A stretch of 64,000 nucleotides of DNA from Thiodiazotropha sp040506195. Lineage in GTDB: Bacteria; Pseudomonadota; Gammaproteobacteria; Chromatiales; Chromatiaceae. The notes beneath the pieces are model-generated. The model was not told where the DNA came from. It saw nothing but the letters and a program-made list of their open reading frames with translations, and ran no database searches. Of this stretch, positions 24,832 to 35,484 are shown piece by piece. Position 1 is the first letter of the stretch; each line of letters begins with the position of its first letter. The DNA lies in NCBI GenBank assembly GCA_040506195.1, contig JBEVXH010000001.1, positions 735,407 to 799,406 of the forward strand, given 5' to 3'. A program made the position numbers and the translations under genes.

Positions 24832-25128
24832 TCACGCACCGGCCGCGAAATCGATGTCGTTGCCGGGCTTGAGACGAACATATGCCTTTTTCCAGTCAGA
24901 ACGTCTGCCGTTGATCTGCCCAAAGCGCTTGGTCTTACCTTTGCAATTCACTACCTGCACCCGCTCGACTTCGACCTCGAACAGCTTTTCGACCGCCTTT
25001 GCGATCTCCCGCTTGGTCGCATCGGTAGCCACGCGAAAGGTGTATTGCTGGTTGGCATCGGCAACCACGCTGCTCTTCTCAGATACCACGGGACTCAGTA
25101 GAACCTTCATGAGACGCTCGTTATTCAT
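24832..25128 (-). CDS. rplW: 50S ribosomal protein L23
   Basis: 98 aa, LLSPVVSEKSSVVADANQQYTF and the KAVEKLFEVEVERVQVVN signature. L23 is the docking site of trigger factor and SRP at the tunnel exit. ATG overlaps the rplD stop by four bases. Confidence 0.97.
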   Translation of the reverse strand: MNNERLMKVLLSPVVSEKSSVVADANQQYTFRVATDATKREIAKAVEKLFEVEVERVQVVNCKGKTKRFGQINGRRSDWKKAYVRLKPGNDIDFAAGA

Positions 25129-25736
25129 GCCAGTCGCTCCTCAAGTTTCTTCACTGCGCTTTCGGTAACCAACACCTTCTCATACGCAACCAGACTTACC
25201 GGATCGATCTCATCGATATCACGCACATCGACACCATAGAGGTTCCTGGACGCCAGATAGAGGTTCTCATCCGGATCGGGAGTCACTACCAATACATCGC
25301 TCAGTTCCATGCCCTTCAGCTTTTCGACCAGCTCCTTGGTTTTGGGCTTGGAAACGCTGATTTCATCCACCACGACCAGTCTCTCCTGTCGGTTGAGCTC
25401 AGAGAGAATCGAACGGATCGCGCCGCGATACATCTTACGGTTAATCTTCTGGGCGTAACTGCGCGGGGAAGCCGCGAAGTTCACGCCGCCGCTGCGCCAG
25501 ATCGGGCTGCGACTGGTACCGGCACGCGCGCGTCCAGTACCCTTTTGACGGAAAGGCTTGGCGCCACCACCGGCGACTGCAGAGCGATTTTTCTGTGCCT
25601 TGGTTCCGGCACGGGCACCTGCCATATAGGCCGATACCACCTGATGCACCAGTGATTGCTTAAACTCAGCACCAAAGACCTCATCTGAAACCTTCAGCGT
25701 CTGCGCACCTACTGCTGTTTGTACATTGAGTTCCAT
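25125..25736 (-). CDS. rplD: 50S ribosomal protein L4
   Basis: 203 aa from ATG 25736 (MELNVQTAVGAQTL) with GGGTGAG before it; an in-frame GTG three codons earlier is less likely. The tunnel-lining extended loop (KPFRQKGTGRARAGTSRSPIWRSGG) is present. L4 represses the S10 operon in E. coli through its leader, which is missing here since rpsJ follows tuf after 6 bases. Five bases after rplC. Confidence 0.97.
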   Translation of the reverse strand: MELNVQTAVGAQTLKVSDEVFGAEFKQSLVHQVVSAYMAGARAGTKAQKNRSAVAGGGAKPFRQKGTGRARAGTSRSPIWRSGGVNFAASPRSYAQKINRKMYRGAIRSILSELNRQERLVVVDEISVSKPKTKELVEKLKGMELSDVLVVTPDPDENLYLASRNLYGVDVRDIDEIDPVSLVAYEKVLVTESAVKKLEERLA

Positions 25737-25741
25737 CAGAC

Positions 25742-26392
25742 TCACCCTTTATTCTTCATCTTCACAGCAGGGGTGATAATCAGATCACCGCCTGTGGAAC
25801 CTGGCACAGAACCCTTGACCAACAACAGATTACGATCCGCATCGACGCGTACGACTTCCAGATTCTGTTGGCAGCGTTGTACTGCACCCATCTGTCCCGC
25901 CATCTTCTTGCCTTTGAAAACACGACCCGGCGTTTGACACTGTCCGATCGATCCGGGTGCGCGATGTGACAACGAGTTGCCGTGGGTGGCGTCCTGAGTA
26001 CGGAAGTTATGCCGCTTCACACCACCCTGATATCCCTTGCCCTGGGAACGTCCGCGGACATCCACAATCTGCCCTGCCTCGAACCGATCAGCCTTGATCT
26101 CACTACCTATCTCAATGCCTTCAATGTCGGATTCCTCGGCACGGAATTCCCAGGTACCACGCCCGGCCTCGACACTTGCTTTTGCATAATGACCTGAAGC
26201 GGGTTTGTTCACATGCGAACTCTTACGTGCACCCGTGGTGACCTGAATAGCCAAGTAACCATCGGTCTCGTCACTTTTCATTTGAGTGACTCGGTTGGGT
26301 TCAACCTCGATCACCGTAACCGGGATGGATTCTCCCTGTTCGGTAAATATCCTGGTCATTCCTGCCTTCCGGCCGACTACTCCAATCGCCAT
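25742..26392 (-). CDS. rplC: 50S ribosomal protein L3
   Basis: 216 aa, GVVGRKAGMTRIFTEQGESI and the KGYQGGVKRHNFRTQDATHGNSLSHRAPGSIGQCQTPGRVFKGKKMAG region, whose Gln (GQCQTPG) is the methylated position in E. coli. L3 starts 50S assembly and approaches the peptidyl transferase centre. Eleven bases after rpsJ. Confidence 0.98.
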   Translation of the reverse strand: MAIGVVGRKAGMTRIFTEQGESIPVTVIEVEPNRVTQMKSDETDGYLAIQVTTGARKSSHVNKPASGHYAKASVEAGRGTWEFRAEESDIEGIEIGSEIKADRFEAGQIVDVRGRSQGKGYQGGVKRHNFRTQDATHGNSLSHRAPGSIGQCQTPGRVFKGKKMAGQMGAVQRCQQNLEVVRVDADRNLLLVKGSVPGSTGGDLIITPAVKMKNKG

Positions 26393-26403
26393 CGTTGTTA
26401 ACC

Positions 26404-26715
26404 TCAGTTCAGTTTGATCTGCACGTCGACGCCGGCAGCCAAATCGAGCTTCATCAGCGCATCCACGGTCTTATCTGTCGGCTCGACGATATCGAGCAGG
26501 CGTTTGTGGGTACGAATCTCATATTGATCGCGCGCATCCTTGTTGACATGCGGTGAAATCAAGATGGTGTATCGCTCATTCTTTGTCGGCAGCGGAATAG
26601 GACCACGCACATGCGCGCCTGTACGCTTGGCGGTTTCCACTATCTCACGTGCAGATTGATCAATCAGTCGATGATCAAATGCTTTCAGACGAATTCGTAT
26701 TCTCTGGTTAGCCAT
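26404..26715 (-). CDS. rpsJ: 30S ribosomal protein S10 (NusE)
   Basis: 103 aa from ATG 26715 (MANQRIRIRLKAFDHRLID). ISPHVNKDARDQYEIRTHKR is the family signature. S10 belongs to the 30S head and, as NusE, to antitermination complexes with NusG (gene at 42230). Only 6 bases separate it from the tuf stop, so str and S10 operons are fused here. Confidence 0.98.
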   Translation of the reverse strand: MANQRIRIRLKAFDHRLIDQSAREIVETAKRTGAHVRGPIPLPTKNERYTILISPHVNKDARDQYEIRTHKRLLDIVEPTDKTVDALMKLDLAAGVDVQIKLN

Positions 26716-26721
26716 TATCAC

Positions 26722-27912
<1,191 letters not shown>

Positions 27913-27931
27913 AGTGCTACCCCTATACCCG

Positions 27932-30028
27932 TTACTGTTTCTTGATGATGGCGTCGGCGATGTTTGCCGGCACCTCTGAATATTTGGCGAACTCCATGCT
28001 GTAGTTCGCACGACCCTGTGTGGCCGAGCGCAGATCGGTGGCGTAGCCGAACATCTCGGACAGCGGCACTTCGGCCTTGATCTGCCTGCCCGCAGGCGTG
28101 TCATCCATACCCTGCACGATCCCGCGACGACTATTGAGATCACCCATCACATCACCCATATACTCTTCCGGCGTGATGACTTCCACCTTCATCATCGGTT
28201 CGAGCAGGACAGGCTTCGCCTTGGCGGCGCCCTCCTTGAAACACATGGAACCGGCGATCTTGAAAGCCATTTCACTGGAGTCGACATCGTGGTAGGAACC
28301 ATCATATAGAGTGACTTTCACGTCCACTACAGGATAACCGGCCATAATGCCGTTGCCCATGGCCTCCTGCACGCCCTTGTCGACCGCTGGGATATATTCG
28401 CGGGGAACCGCGCCACCCACGATCTCGTTCGCGAATTCATAGCCGGAACCCGCCTCCTGGGGCTCGATACGCAGGTAGACATGACCGAACTGGCCGCGAC
28501 CACCGGACTGACGCACGAACTTGCCTTCCTGTTCGATGGATCTGCGAATGGTCTCGCGGTAGGCCACCTGAGGTGCGCCCACATTGGCCTCCACCTTGAA
28601 TTCACGCTTCATGCGATCGACGATGATATCGAGATGCAACTCGCCCATACCGGAGATGATTGTCTGGCCCGATTCCTCGTCTGAACTGACCCGGAAGGAT
28701 GGATCCTCCTGTGCCAGCTTGGAGAGCGCGATACCCATCTTCTCCTGGTCGCCCTTGGTCCTGGGCTCCACCGCAACCGAGATGACCGGCTCGGGGAACT
28801 CCATGCGCTCCAGGGTGATCGGCTTGTCAATAGCACACAGGGTATCACCGGTTGTAACGTCCTTCAGACCGACCGCCGCGGCAATATCGCCTGCCAGCAC
28901 CTCCTTGATCTCCTCCCGGGAGTTGGAGTGCATCTGCAGGATACGGCCAATACGCTCTTTTTTGCCCTTTACCGGATTGAACACAGAGTCACCCGACTTG
29001 AGCACACCTGAATAGACCCTGAAGAAAGTCAAAGTACCGACGAACGGATCTGTCGCAACCTTGAACGCCAGAGCGGCGAACGGCGCATTGTCATCAGAGG
29101 GCCGAGACTCTTCAGTCCCCTCAGCATCATCCAGCAGACCGGTTATCGACGGCACGTCCACAGGAGACGGCATGACCTCAATGATTTTATCAAGCACGGC
29201 CTGAACGCCTTTGTTCTTAAAGGCCGAGCCGCAAGTTACCGGCACAATCTCGAGCCGCAGGGTACGCTCACGCAGACCGGTTAGAATCTCTTCTTCTGAA
29301 AGATCACCTTCTTCCAGATATTTTTCCATCAATTCGTCGGTTCCCTCCGCAGCTGCCTCAACCATGTGCTCACGCCACTCATCACATGTATCCTGCAGAT
29401 CGGCGGGGATATCAGTGTACTCAAACTGAGCACCCATATTCTCCTCGCTCCAGACGATTGATTTCATCTTAATGAGGTCGATAACGCCCTTGAAGCCCTC
29501 TTCAGCACCGACGGGTACTTGAATCGGGACCGCATTTGCGCCCAGACGGTCTTTCAGATGACCGACGACACGAAAGAAATCCGCACCCATACGGTCCATC
29601 TTGTTGACGAATGCCATACGGGGAACATTGTACTTATTGGCCTGACGCCAAACAGTTTCAGATTGAGGTTCGACACCGCCTACGGCGCAAAGCACAAATA
29701 CCGCGCCGTCAAGCACGCGCAGAGAACGTTCCACTTCGATGGTGAAGTCGACATGCCCGGGAGTATCGATGATATTGAAGCGGTGCTCGGGGAATTGCTG
29801 TGCCATACCGCTCCAGAAACAGGTTGTGGCCGCGGAAGTGATGGTGATACCACGCTCCTGCTCCTGCTCCATCCAATCCATGGTGGCCGCACCATCGTGC
29901 ACCTCACCAATCTTGTGAGACACACCAGTATAGTAGAGCACACGCTCTGTCGTTGTCGTCTTACCAGCATCGATGTGCGCCATGATACCGATATTGCGAT
30001 AGCGCTCGATAGGAGTTTTCCGTGCCAC
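27932..30028 (-). CDS. fusA: Elongation factor G
   Basis: 698 aa. GTPase motifs AHIDAGKTTTTERVLYYTG, DTPGHVDFTIEVERSL and NKMDRMGADF are in domain 1; domains II-V follow (EFPEPVISVAVEPRTKGD; QSGGRGQFGHVYLRIEP). It catalyses translocation and, with RRF, ribosome recycling. The start is GTG 30028 (VARKTPIERYRNIG as fMet). Fifty bases after rpsG. Confidence 0.98.
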   Translation of the reverse strand: MARKTPIERYRNIGIMAHIDAGKTTTTERVLYYTGVSHKIGEVHDGAATMDWMEQEQERGITITSAATTCFWSGMAQQFPEHRFNIIDTPGHVDFTIEVERSLRVLDGAVFVLCAVGGVEPQSETVWRQANKYNVPRMAFVNKMDRMGADFFRVVGHLKDRLGANAVPIQVPVGAEEGFKGVIDLIKMKSIVWSEENMGAQFEYTDIPADLQDTCDEWREHMVEAAAEGTDELMEKYLEEGDLSEEEILTGLRERTLRLEIVPVTCGSAFKNKGVQAVLDKIIEVMPSPVDVPSITGLLDDAEGTEESRPSDDNAPFAALAFKVATDPFVGTLTFFRVYSGVLKSGDSVFNPVKGKKERIGRILQMHSNSREEIKEVLAGDIAAAVGLKDVTTGDTLCAIDKPITLERMEFPEPVISVAVEPRTKGDQEKMGIALSKLAQEDPSFRVSSDEESGQTIISGMGELHLDIIVDRMKREFKVEANVGAPQVAYRETIRRSIEQEGKFVRQSGGRGQFGHVYLRIEPQEAGSGYEFANEIVGGAVPREYIPAVDKGVQEAMGNGIMAGYPVVDVKVTLYDGSYHDVDSSEMAFKIAGSMCFKEGAAKAKPVLLEPMMKVEVITPEEYMGDVMGDLNSRRGIVQGMDDTPAGRQIKAEVPLSEMFGYATDLRSATQGRANYSMEFAKYSEVPANIADAIIKKQ

Positions 30029-30078
30029 GTTACAAACCTGTTTTTAAAAGAGCTAAGTTAGAGTTAATAAAGTTTCGC

Positions 30079-30549
30079 TTACCAGCGATAGTGTGAAAAT
30101 GCCTTGTTCGCCTCAGCCATTCGGTGGGTGTCATCTTTCTTTTTGACCGCCGCACCCTTATTCTCCGAAGCATCCAGCAGCTCACCCGCCAGGCGATAAG
30201 CCATCGACTTCTCGCTGCGCTTACGTGATGCCTCGATCAACCAGCGCATCGCCAGCGAGTTACGACGATTGGGACGAACCTCGACCGGAACCTGATAGGT
30301 TGCGCCACCGACACGGCGCGACTTGACTTCCACCAGCGGGCGCACGTTCTCAAGCGCCGTCTCCAGCAGATCAAGCGGCTCACCACCGCGCTTATCGACC
30401 ACTGTGTCCAATGCGCCGTAGAGGATCTTTTCCGCTACCGATTTTTTGCCGTCCTGCATCACCATGTTGATGAATTTGGCCAATAGCTCGCTTCCATACT
30501 TGGGATCGGGCAGTGTTTCACGCCGCGCTGCAACTCGTCTTCTTGGCAT
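30079..30549 (-). CDS. rpsG: 30S ribosomal protein S7
   Basis: 156 aa, MPRRRVAARRETLPDPKYGSEL at the start and KKDDTHRMAEANKAFSHYRW at the end. S7 nucleates the 30S head. In E. coli it represses the str operon by binding the rpsL-rpsG interval, which is 44 bases here. Confidence 0.98.
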   Translation of the reverse strand: MPRRRVAARRETLPDPKYGSELLAKFINMVMQDGKKSVAEKILYGALDTVVDKRGGEPLDLLETALENVRPLVEVKSRRVGGATYQVPVEVRPNRRNSLAMRWLIEASRKRSEKSMAYRLAGELLDASENKGAAVKKKDDTHRMAEANKAFSHYRW

Positions 30550-30593
30550 TGCTCTATCTCAAACTCGTTGAATTCCGTCTGACCAGCAGACCG

Positions 30594-30968
30594 TTAACTT
30601 TTCGGGCGCTTCGCGCCGTATTTGGATCGACCTTGACGCCGCTTCTCGACACCCGAAGTATCGAGGCTGCCGCGCACCACATGATAGCGAACACCTGGCA
30701 AGTCCTTTACACGACCGCCACGAATCAGTACCACCGAGTGCTCCTGCAGATTGTGTCCCTCACCACCGATATAACTCGAAACCTCATAACCGTTGGTCAG
30801 CCTGACACGAGCAACCTTACGCAACGCGGAGTTGGGTTTTTTCGGCGTGGTGGTATAGACACGGGTGCAGACGCCACGTCGCTGCGGACAGGCATCCAGC
30901 GCCGGCACATTACTCTTTTGTACTTTACGTTTCCTGGGCTTGCGCACCAGTTGGTTAATTGTCGCCAT
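30594..30968 (-). CDS. rpsL: 30S ribosomal protein S12
   Basis: 124 aa. Decoding-centre loops TTTPKKPNSALRKVARVRL and GGRVKDLPGVRYHVVRG carry the wild-type lysines at the classical streptomycin-resistance positions. The N-terminal ATINQLVRKPRKRKVQKSNVPAL is intact. First gene of the str operon, with a 260-base leader region that separates it from rpoC. Confidence 0.98.
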   Translation of the reverse strand: MATINQLVRKPRKRKVQKSNVPALDACPQRRGVCTRVYTTTPKKPNSALRKVARVRLTNGYEVSSYIGGEGHNLQEHSVVLIRGGRVKDLPGVRYHVVRGSLDTSGVEKRRQGRSKYGAKRPKS

Positions 30969-31031
30969 CTATTCCGTCTCCAGGGACGTGATGTTTGTAC
31001 TTTGCATAAAAAAAACCGGAGAAGCCGAACC

Positions 31032-31060
31032 CTTTCTGCTGATACCGAGACAACAGAAAG
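31032..31060 (-). other. Hairpin in the rpsL leader
   Basis: In the minus-strand RNA, CTTTCTGTTG and CAGCAGAAAG pair over ten positions (one G-U) around a 9-base loop. It sits about 65 bases before the rpsL start within the rpoC-rpsL gap and could be a leader structure of the str operon. No function is proven. Confidence 0.45.
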
Positions 31061-31135
31061 CGAAAGCAATTTCTCTGGTCAGAATAAGCCTTACTCAACA
31101 ACGTCTTAGACGAATAATCGAGAGGCAGAAACGAG

Positions 31136-31155
31136 AGGCCGGCAAAGGCCGGCCT
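31136..31155 (-). terminator. Terminator hairpin downstream of rpoC
   Basis: AGGCCGGC (31136-31143) and GCCGGCCT (31148-31155) form a perfect 8-bp stem with a 4-base loop. Read on the minus strand it lies about 74 bases after the rpoC stop and is followed by CTCGTTTCT, a weak U-tract. It probably ends most rpoBC transcripts before rpsL. Confidence 0.65.
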
Positions 31156-31228
31156 GTCTAAGGAGCGCGCATTCTATGCCCGCTCCACCCTGTTGTCAAG
31201 GGACTGTCAAGAAATCCCTGTCGAACAG

Positions 31229-34200
31229 CTACTCCGATTCGGGTGTATTGAGCGCTTCCTTGAATGCCTGTTCCACCTCTTCCACAACCAGTTCTGGTTT
31301 CGCCTCAGACGCCATCAGCTCTTCGTGACGCCTACGGTGACGCTCGGTGTGGTAGGAGAGCCCTGTACCGGAGGGTATCAGGCGTCCCACGATGACGTTC
31401 TCTTTCAATCCATTCAGACGATCCGACAGGCCGCGTACCGCCGCCTCCGTCAAAACCCGGGTCGTTTCCTGGAAGGATGCCGCAGAGATAAAAGACTCAG
31501 TAGCCAGAGATGCCTTGGTGATACCGAGCAACAAGGGCTCATACAGTGCAGGATGCTTATCCTCACCACGCAGTTTTTCCGCCTCTTCCAGCAATGCGGA
31601 CTTCTCCACCTGTTCTCCCTTGAGGAAGCGGCCGTCGCCGGTTGCCGTGACTTCAACCTTGCGCAGCATCTGGCGAATGATCACCTCAATATGCTTGTCG
31701 TTGATCTTCACACCCTGCAGCCGGTAGACATCCTGAATCTCTTTTACCAGATACTCGGCAAGATCTGTCACACCTTTCAGGCGCAGGATGTCATGGGGGT
31801 TGAGCTCACCATCCGAGATGGTCTCCCCTTTCTCAACATGCTCACCTTCGAACACATTCACATGCCGCCACTTAGGAATCAGCTCTTCGTGATGCTCTCC
31901 TTCCGAATCGGTGATGACGAGTCGCTGCTTACCTTTCGTATCCTTGCCAAAACTGACGGTACCCGTAGCTTCCGCCAGAATCGCTGGATCCTTGGGTTTA
32001 CGCGCTTCGAACAGGTCGGCGACACGAGGCAGACCACCTGTGATATCACGAGTCTTGGATGACTCTTGAGGTATGCGGGCAAGTACGTCACCAACCCCTA
32101 CATCAGCCCCGTCCTGCACATTCACCACCGCGTTGGCGGGCAGGTAATAGTGTGCCGGAATGTCGGTACCGGCAATATTGAGGTCCTTACCCTTGGCATC
32201 CACCAGTTTGACCATCGGCCGTATGTCTTTACCCGCCGCAGGACGCTGCTTGGGATCGATGACCTCCAGGGAACTCAAGCCCGTCACCTCATCGGTCTTC
32301 TTCTGCACAGTCACGCCATCGACAAAATCCTCAAACCGCAACACGCCCGCCACTTCGGTAATGACCGGGTGGGTATGGGGATCCCAGTTGGCAACGATTT
32401 GACCGCCATCCACTGCAGTACCGTCGTCGATCTGCAGAGTGGCGCCGTAGGGAACCTTATAGCGCTCTCTTTCGCGACCCACCTCATCGACTACCGTCAA
32501 TTCACCGGAACGTGAGGTCGCCACCAGATGCCCGCTCGAGTGCTTGACTGTCTTGATATTATGCAACCTTGCTGTACCTGCAGCCTTCACCTGAATATTG
32601 TTCACAGAGGCCGCACGCGAAGCGGCACCACCGATATGGAAAGTCCGCATGGTCAACTGAGTACCCGGCTCACCAATCGACTGCGCCGCGATGACACCTA
32701 CCGACTCACCTCGATTCACCAGGTGTCCGCGCGCCAGATCACGGCCATAGCACTTGGAACAGACACCCACTTTTGCATCACAGGTGATGGCGGAACGCAC
32801 TTTGACCTGGTCGACGCCTGCCGCCTCGAGTCTTTCCACACCCTCTTCATCCAACATCACCCCGGCATCGCAGACCGCTTCATCACTGTTTGGACGATAC
32901 ACGGGCACGGCGGTGACGCGGCCGAGAATCCGCTCGCGCAATGGCTCGACGACATCGCCACCCTCGATGATAGGCTGCATCAGCAAGCCCTCTTCGGTAC
33001 CGCAATTCTCTTCAAGCACAACCATGTCCTGGGCCACGTCCACCAGACGCCGTGTCAGATAACCCGAATTGGCGGTTTTCAACGCCGTATCAGCCAGACC
33101 TTTTCGGGCACCATGGGTAGAGATAAAGTACTGCAAAACATCGAGGCCCTCACGGAAGTTCGCCGTAATCGGGGTTTCTATGATGGAGCCATCAGGTTTC
33201 GCCATCAGACCACGCATACCCGCCAACTGGCGAATCTGGGCGGCAGAGCCACGGGCTCCGGAATCGGCCATCATATAGACGGAGTTAAAGGAGTCCTGCT
33301 CCACGTCGTTACCGTCGCGATCGACCACCTTCTCCTTGCCCAGCTTGGACATCATCGCCTTTGCCACCTGGTCATTGGTGTGGGACCAGATATCGACCAC
33401 CTTGTTATAGCGTTCGCCGTTGGTGACCAAACCGGAGGTGTACTGATTCTCGATCTCTTTCACCTCGGCCTCGGCCTGGCTGAGGATCTGACTCTTTTCC
33501 TCCGGCACCACCATGTCATTGGAACAGAAAGAGACCGCGGCGCGGGTGGCGAAGCGGAATCCCATGTACATCAGTTGATCGGCAAAGATGACCGTATCCT
33601 TCAAACCCAACCTGCGATAACAGGCGTTGATCAGGTTCGAGATCACCTTTTTACCCATCGGCTGGTCGACCAGCGCAAAGGGTAGACCTTTGGGAACGAT
33701 ATCGAACACCAGGGTCCGGCCGATGGTAGTGGAGAATACCTGGACGCTCTCGTCCCTGTTTCCATCTTCATCGACGATTACCTCGTTCAGGCGTACTTTA
33801 ACCCTTGCCTGCAGATCGACGGCACCTGACTCATAGGCACGCTTGGCCTCTTTGATGTCACTGAAGACTGTCCCCTCTCCCCTGGCATTGACCCGTTCAC
33901 GAGTCATGAAGTAGAGTCCCAACACCACATCCTGAGAGGGAACGATGATGGGATCGCCATTGGCGGGAGACAGAATATTGTTGGTCGACATCATCAGGCT
34001 GCGCGCCTCGAGCTGGGCCTCCAGCGAGAGCGGCACATGGACCGCCATCTGATCACCGTCAAAGTCGGCATTGAACGCAGTACAGACCAATGGGTGGAGC
34101 TGGATCGCCTTACCTTCGATCAGCACAGGTTCGAAGGCCTGAATACCGAGTCGGTGCAGGGTCGGTGCACGGTTCAGCATCACCGGGTGCTCGCGGATTA

Positions 34201-35443
34201 CTTCTTCCAGGATATCCCATACATCGCCGGTGCCACGCTCCACCAGTTTCTTCGCTGCTTTGATTGTCGTGGCCAGGCCACGCAGTTGCAGCTTACTGAA
34301 GATAAAGGGCTTGAACAATTCCAGCGCCATACGCTTCGGCAGACCGCACTGATGCAGTTTCAGGGTCGGACCCACCACGATAACCGAACGCCCGGAATAG
34401 TCGACACGCTTGCCGAGCAAATTTTGACGGAAACGCCCCTGCTTACCTTTGATCATATCCGCCAACGATTTCAGCGGGCGCCGATTGGTGCCGGTAATGG
34501 CACGTCCACGGCGTCCGTTATCGAGCAGCGCATCCACCGACTCCTGCAGCATGCGCTTCTCGTTGCGCACGATGATGTCCGGTGCATTCAGATCCAGCAG
34601 CCTTTTCAGCCGATTGTTCCGATTGATGACGCGACGATAGAGGTCATTCAGGTCTGAGGTGGCGAATCGACCACCATCCAGGGGAACCAGCGGTCGCAAT
34701 TCCGGCGGCAACACCGGGAGAACGGTCATCACCATCCACTCCGGCCGGTTGCCCGATTCGTTCAGGGATTCAAGCAGTTTCAACCGCTTGGTGAACTTCT
34801 TGATCTTGGTCTCCGAGTTGGTGCCTTCGATATCCTCCCTCAGACGCTTGATCTCTTCCGGGATATCAATGGTCTTCAACAACTCATAGACCGCCTCCGC
34901 CCCCATACGGGCGTCGAATTCGTCTCCGTTCTCCTCGATGGCATCCAAATACTGTTCGTCAGTCAACAACTGACCACGCTCAAGCGGGGTCATGCCCGGA
35001 TCGACGACCACGAAAGACTCGAAATAGAGTACCCGCTCGATATCACGCAGGGTCATATCCATCAATAACCCGATACGCGACGGCAATGACTTGAGAAACC
35101 AGATATGGGCCACCGGACTGGCAAGCTCAATATGTCCCATGCGCTCGCGCCGCACCTTGGCCAGAGTGACCTCTACGCCACACTTTTCGCACACCACGCC
35201 TCGATGTTTGAGCCGCTTGTACTTGCCGCACAGGCACTCATAGTCACTGACCGGACCAAAGATCTTGGCACAGAACAGACCATCCCGCTCCGGCTTGAAG
35301 GTACGATAGTTGATGGTCTCCGGCTTTTTAACTTCGCCATAGGACCAGGAACGAATCATATCCGGTGATGCCAGACCGATACGGATAGCATCGAAGTCTT
35401 CGGTCTGACCCTGCTGCTTTAGAATATTCAGTAGATCTTTCAA
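31229..35443 (-). CDS. rpoC: RNA polymerase beta' subunit
   Basis: 1404 aa, normal for gammaproteobacteria. It carries the N-terminal zinc-binding site (CLCGKYKRLKHRGVVCEKCGV), the active-site Mg motif NADFDGDQMAVH, the bridge helix/trigger loop region, and a second zinc site CDAKVGVCSKCYGRDL. The start is TTG 35443 (TTG AAA GAT CTA), preceded by AGGAGAG at good distance; there is no ATG nearby that would keep the conserved DLLNILKQQ start. Forty-one bases after rpoB. Confidence 0.98.
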   Translation of the reverse strand: MKDLLNILKQQGQTEDFDAIRIGLASPDMIRSWSYGEVKKPETINYRTFKPERDGLFCAKIFGPVSDYECLCGKYKRLKHRGVVCEKCGVEVTLAKVRRERMGHIELASPVAHIWFLKSLPSRIGLLMDMTLRDIERVLYFESFVVVDPGMTPLERGQLLTDEQYLDAIEENGDEFDARMGAEAVYELLKTIDIPEEIKRLREDIEGTNSETKIKKFTKRLKLLESLNESGNRPEWMVMTVLPVLPPELRPLVPLDGGRFATSDLNDLYRRVINRNNRLKRLLDLNAPDIIVRNEKRMLQESVDALLDNGRRGRAITGTNRRPLKSLADMIKGKQGRFRQNLLGKRVDYSGRSVIVVGPTLKLHQCGLPKRMALELFKPFIFSKLQLRGLATTIKAAKKLVERGTGDVWDILEEVIREHPVMLNRAPTLHRLGIQAFEPVLIEGKAIQLHPLVCTAFNADFDGDQMAVHVPLSLEAQLEARSLMMSTNNILSPANGDPIIVPSQDVVLGLYFMTRERVNARGEGTVFSDIKEAKRAYESGAVDLQARVKVRLNEVIVDEDGNRDESVQVFSTTIGRTLVFDIVPKGLPFALVDQPMGKKVISNLINACYRRLGLKDTVIFADQLMYMGFRFATRAAVSFCSNDMVVPEEKSQILSQAEAEVKEIENQYTSGLVTNGERYNKVVDIWSHTNDQVAKAMMSKLGKEKVVDRDGNDVEQDSFNSVYMMADSGARGSAAQIRQLAGMRGLMAKPDGSIIETPITANFREGLDVLQYFISTHGARKGLADTALKTANSGYLTRRLVDVAQDMVVLEENCGTEEGLLMQPIIEGGDVVEPLRERILGRVTAVPVYRPNSDEAVCDAGVMLDEEGVERLEAAGVDQVKVRSAITCDAKVGVCSKCYGRDLARGHLVNRGESVGVIAAQSIGEPGTQLTMRTFHIGGAASRAASVNNIQVKAAGTARLHNIKTVKHSSGHLVATSRSGELTVVDEVGRERERYKVPYGATLQIDDGTAVDGGQIVANWDPHTHPVITEVAGVLRFEDFVDGVTVQKKTDEVTGLSSLEVIDPKQRPAAGKDIRPMVKLVDAKGKDLNIAGTDIPAHYYLPANAVVNVQDGADVGVGDVLARIPQESSKTRDITGGLPRVADLFEARKPKDPAILAEATGTVSFGKDTKGKQRLVITDSEGEHHEELIPKWRHVNVFEGEHVEKGETISDGELNPHDILRLKGVTDLAEYLVKEIQDVYRLQGVKINDKHIEVIIRQMLRKVEVTATGDGRFLKGEQVEKSALLEEAEKLRGEDKHPALYEPLLLGITKASLATESFISAASFQETTRVLTEAAVRGLSDRLNGLKENVIVGRLIPSGTGLSYHTERHRRRHEELMASEAKPELVVEEVEQAFKEALNTPESE

Positions 35444-35484
35444 GATCGTCTCTCCTGCATTCGGTTACTGACCAGCGTCAGTCC

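Noticed and set aside
27913..28143. N-terminal extension of the first EF-Tu into fusA
   Set aside because: The second copy and all known EF-Tu start at SKEKF; the extension is out-of-frame fusA sequence.
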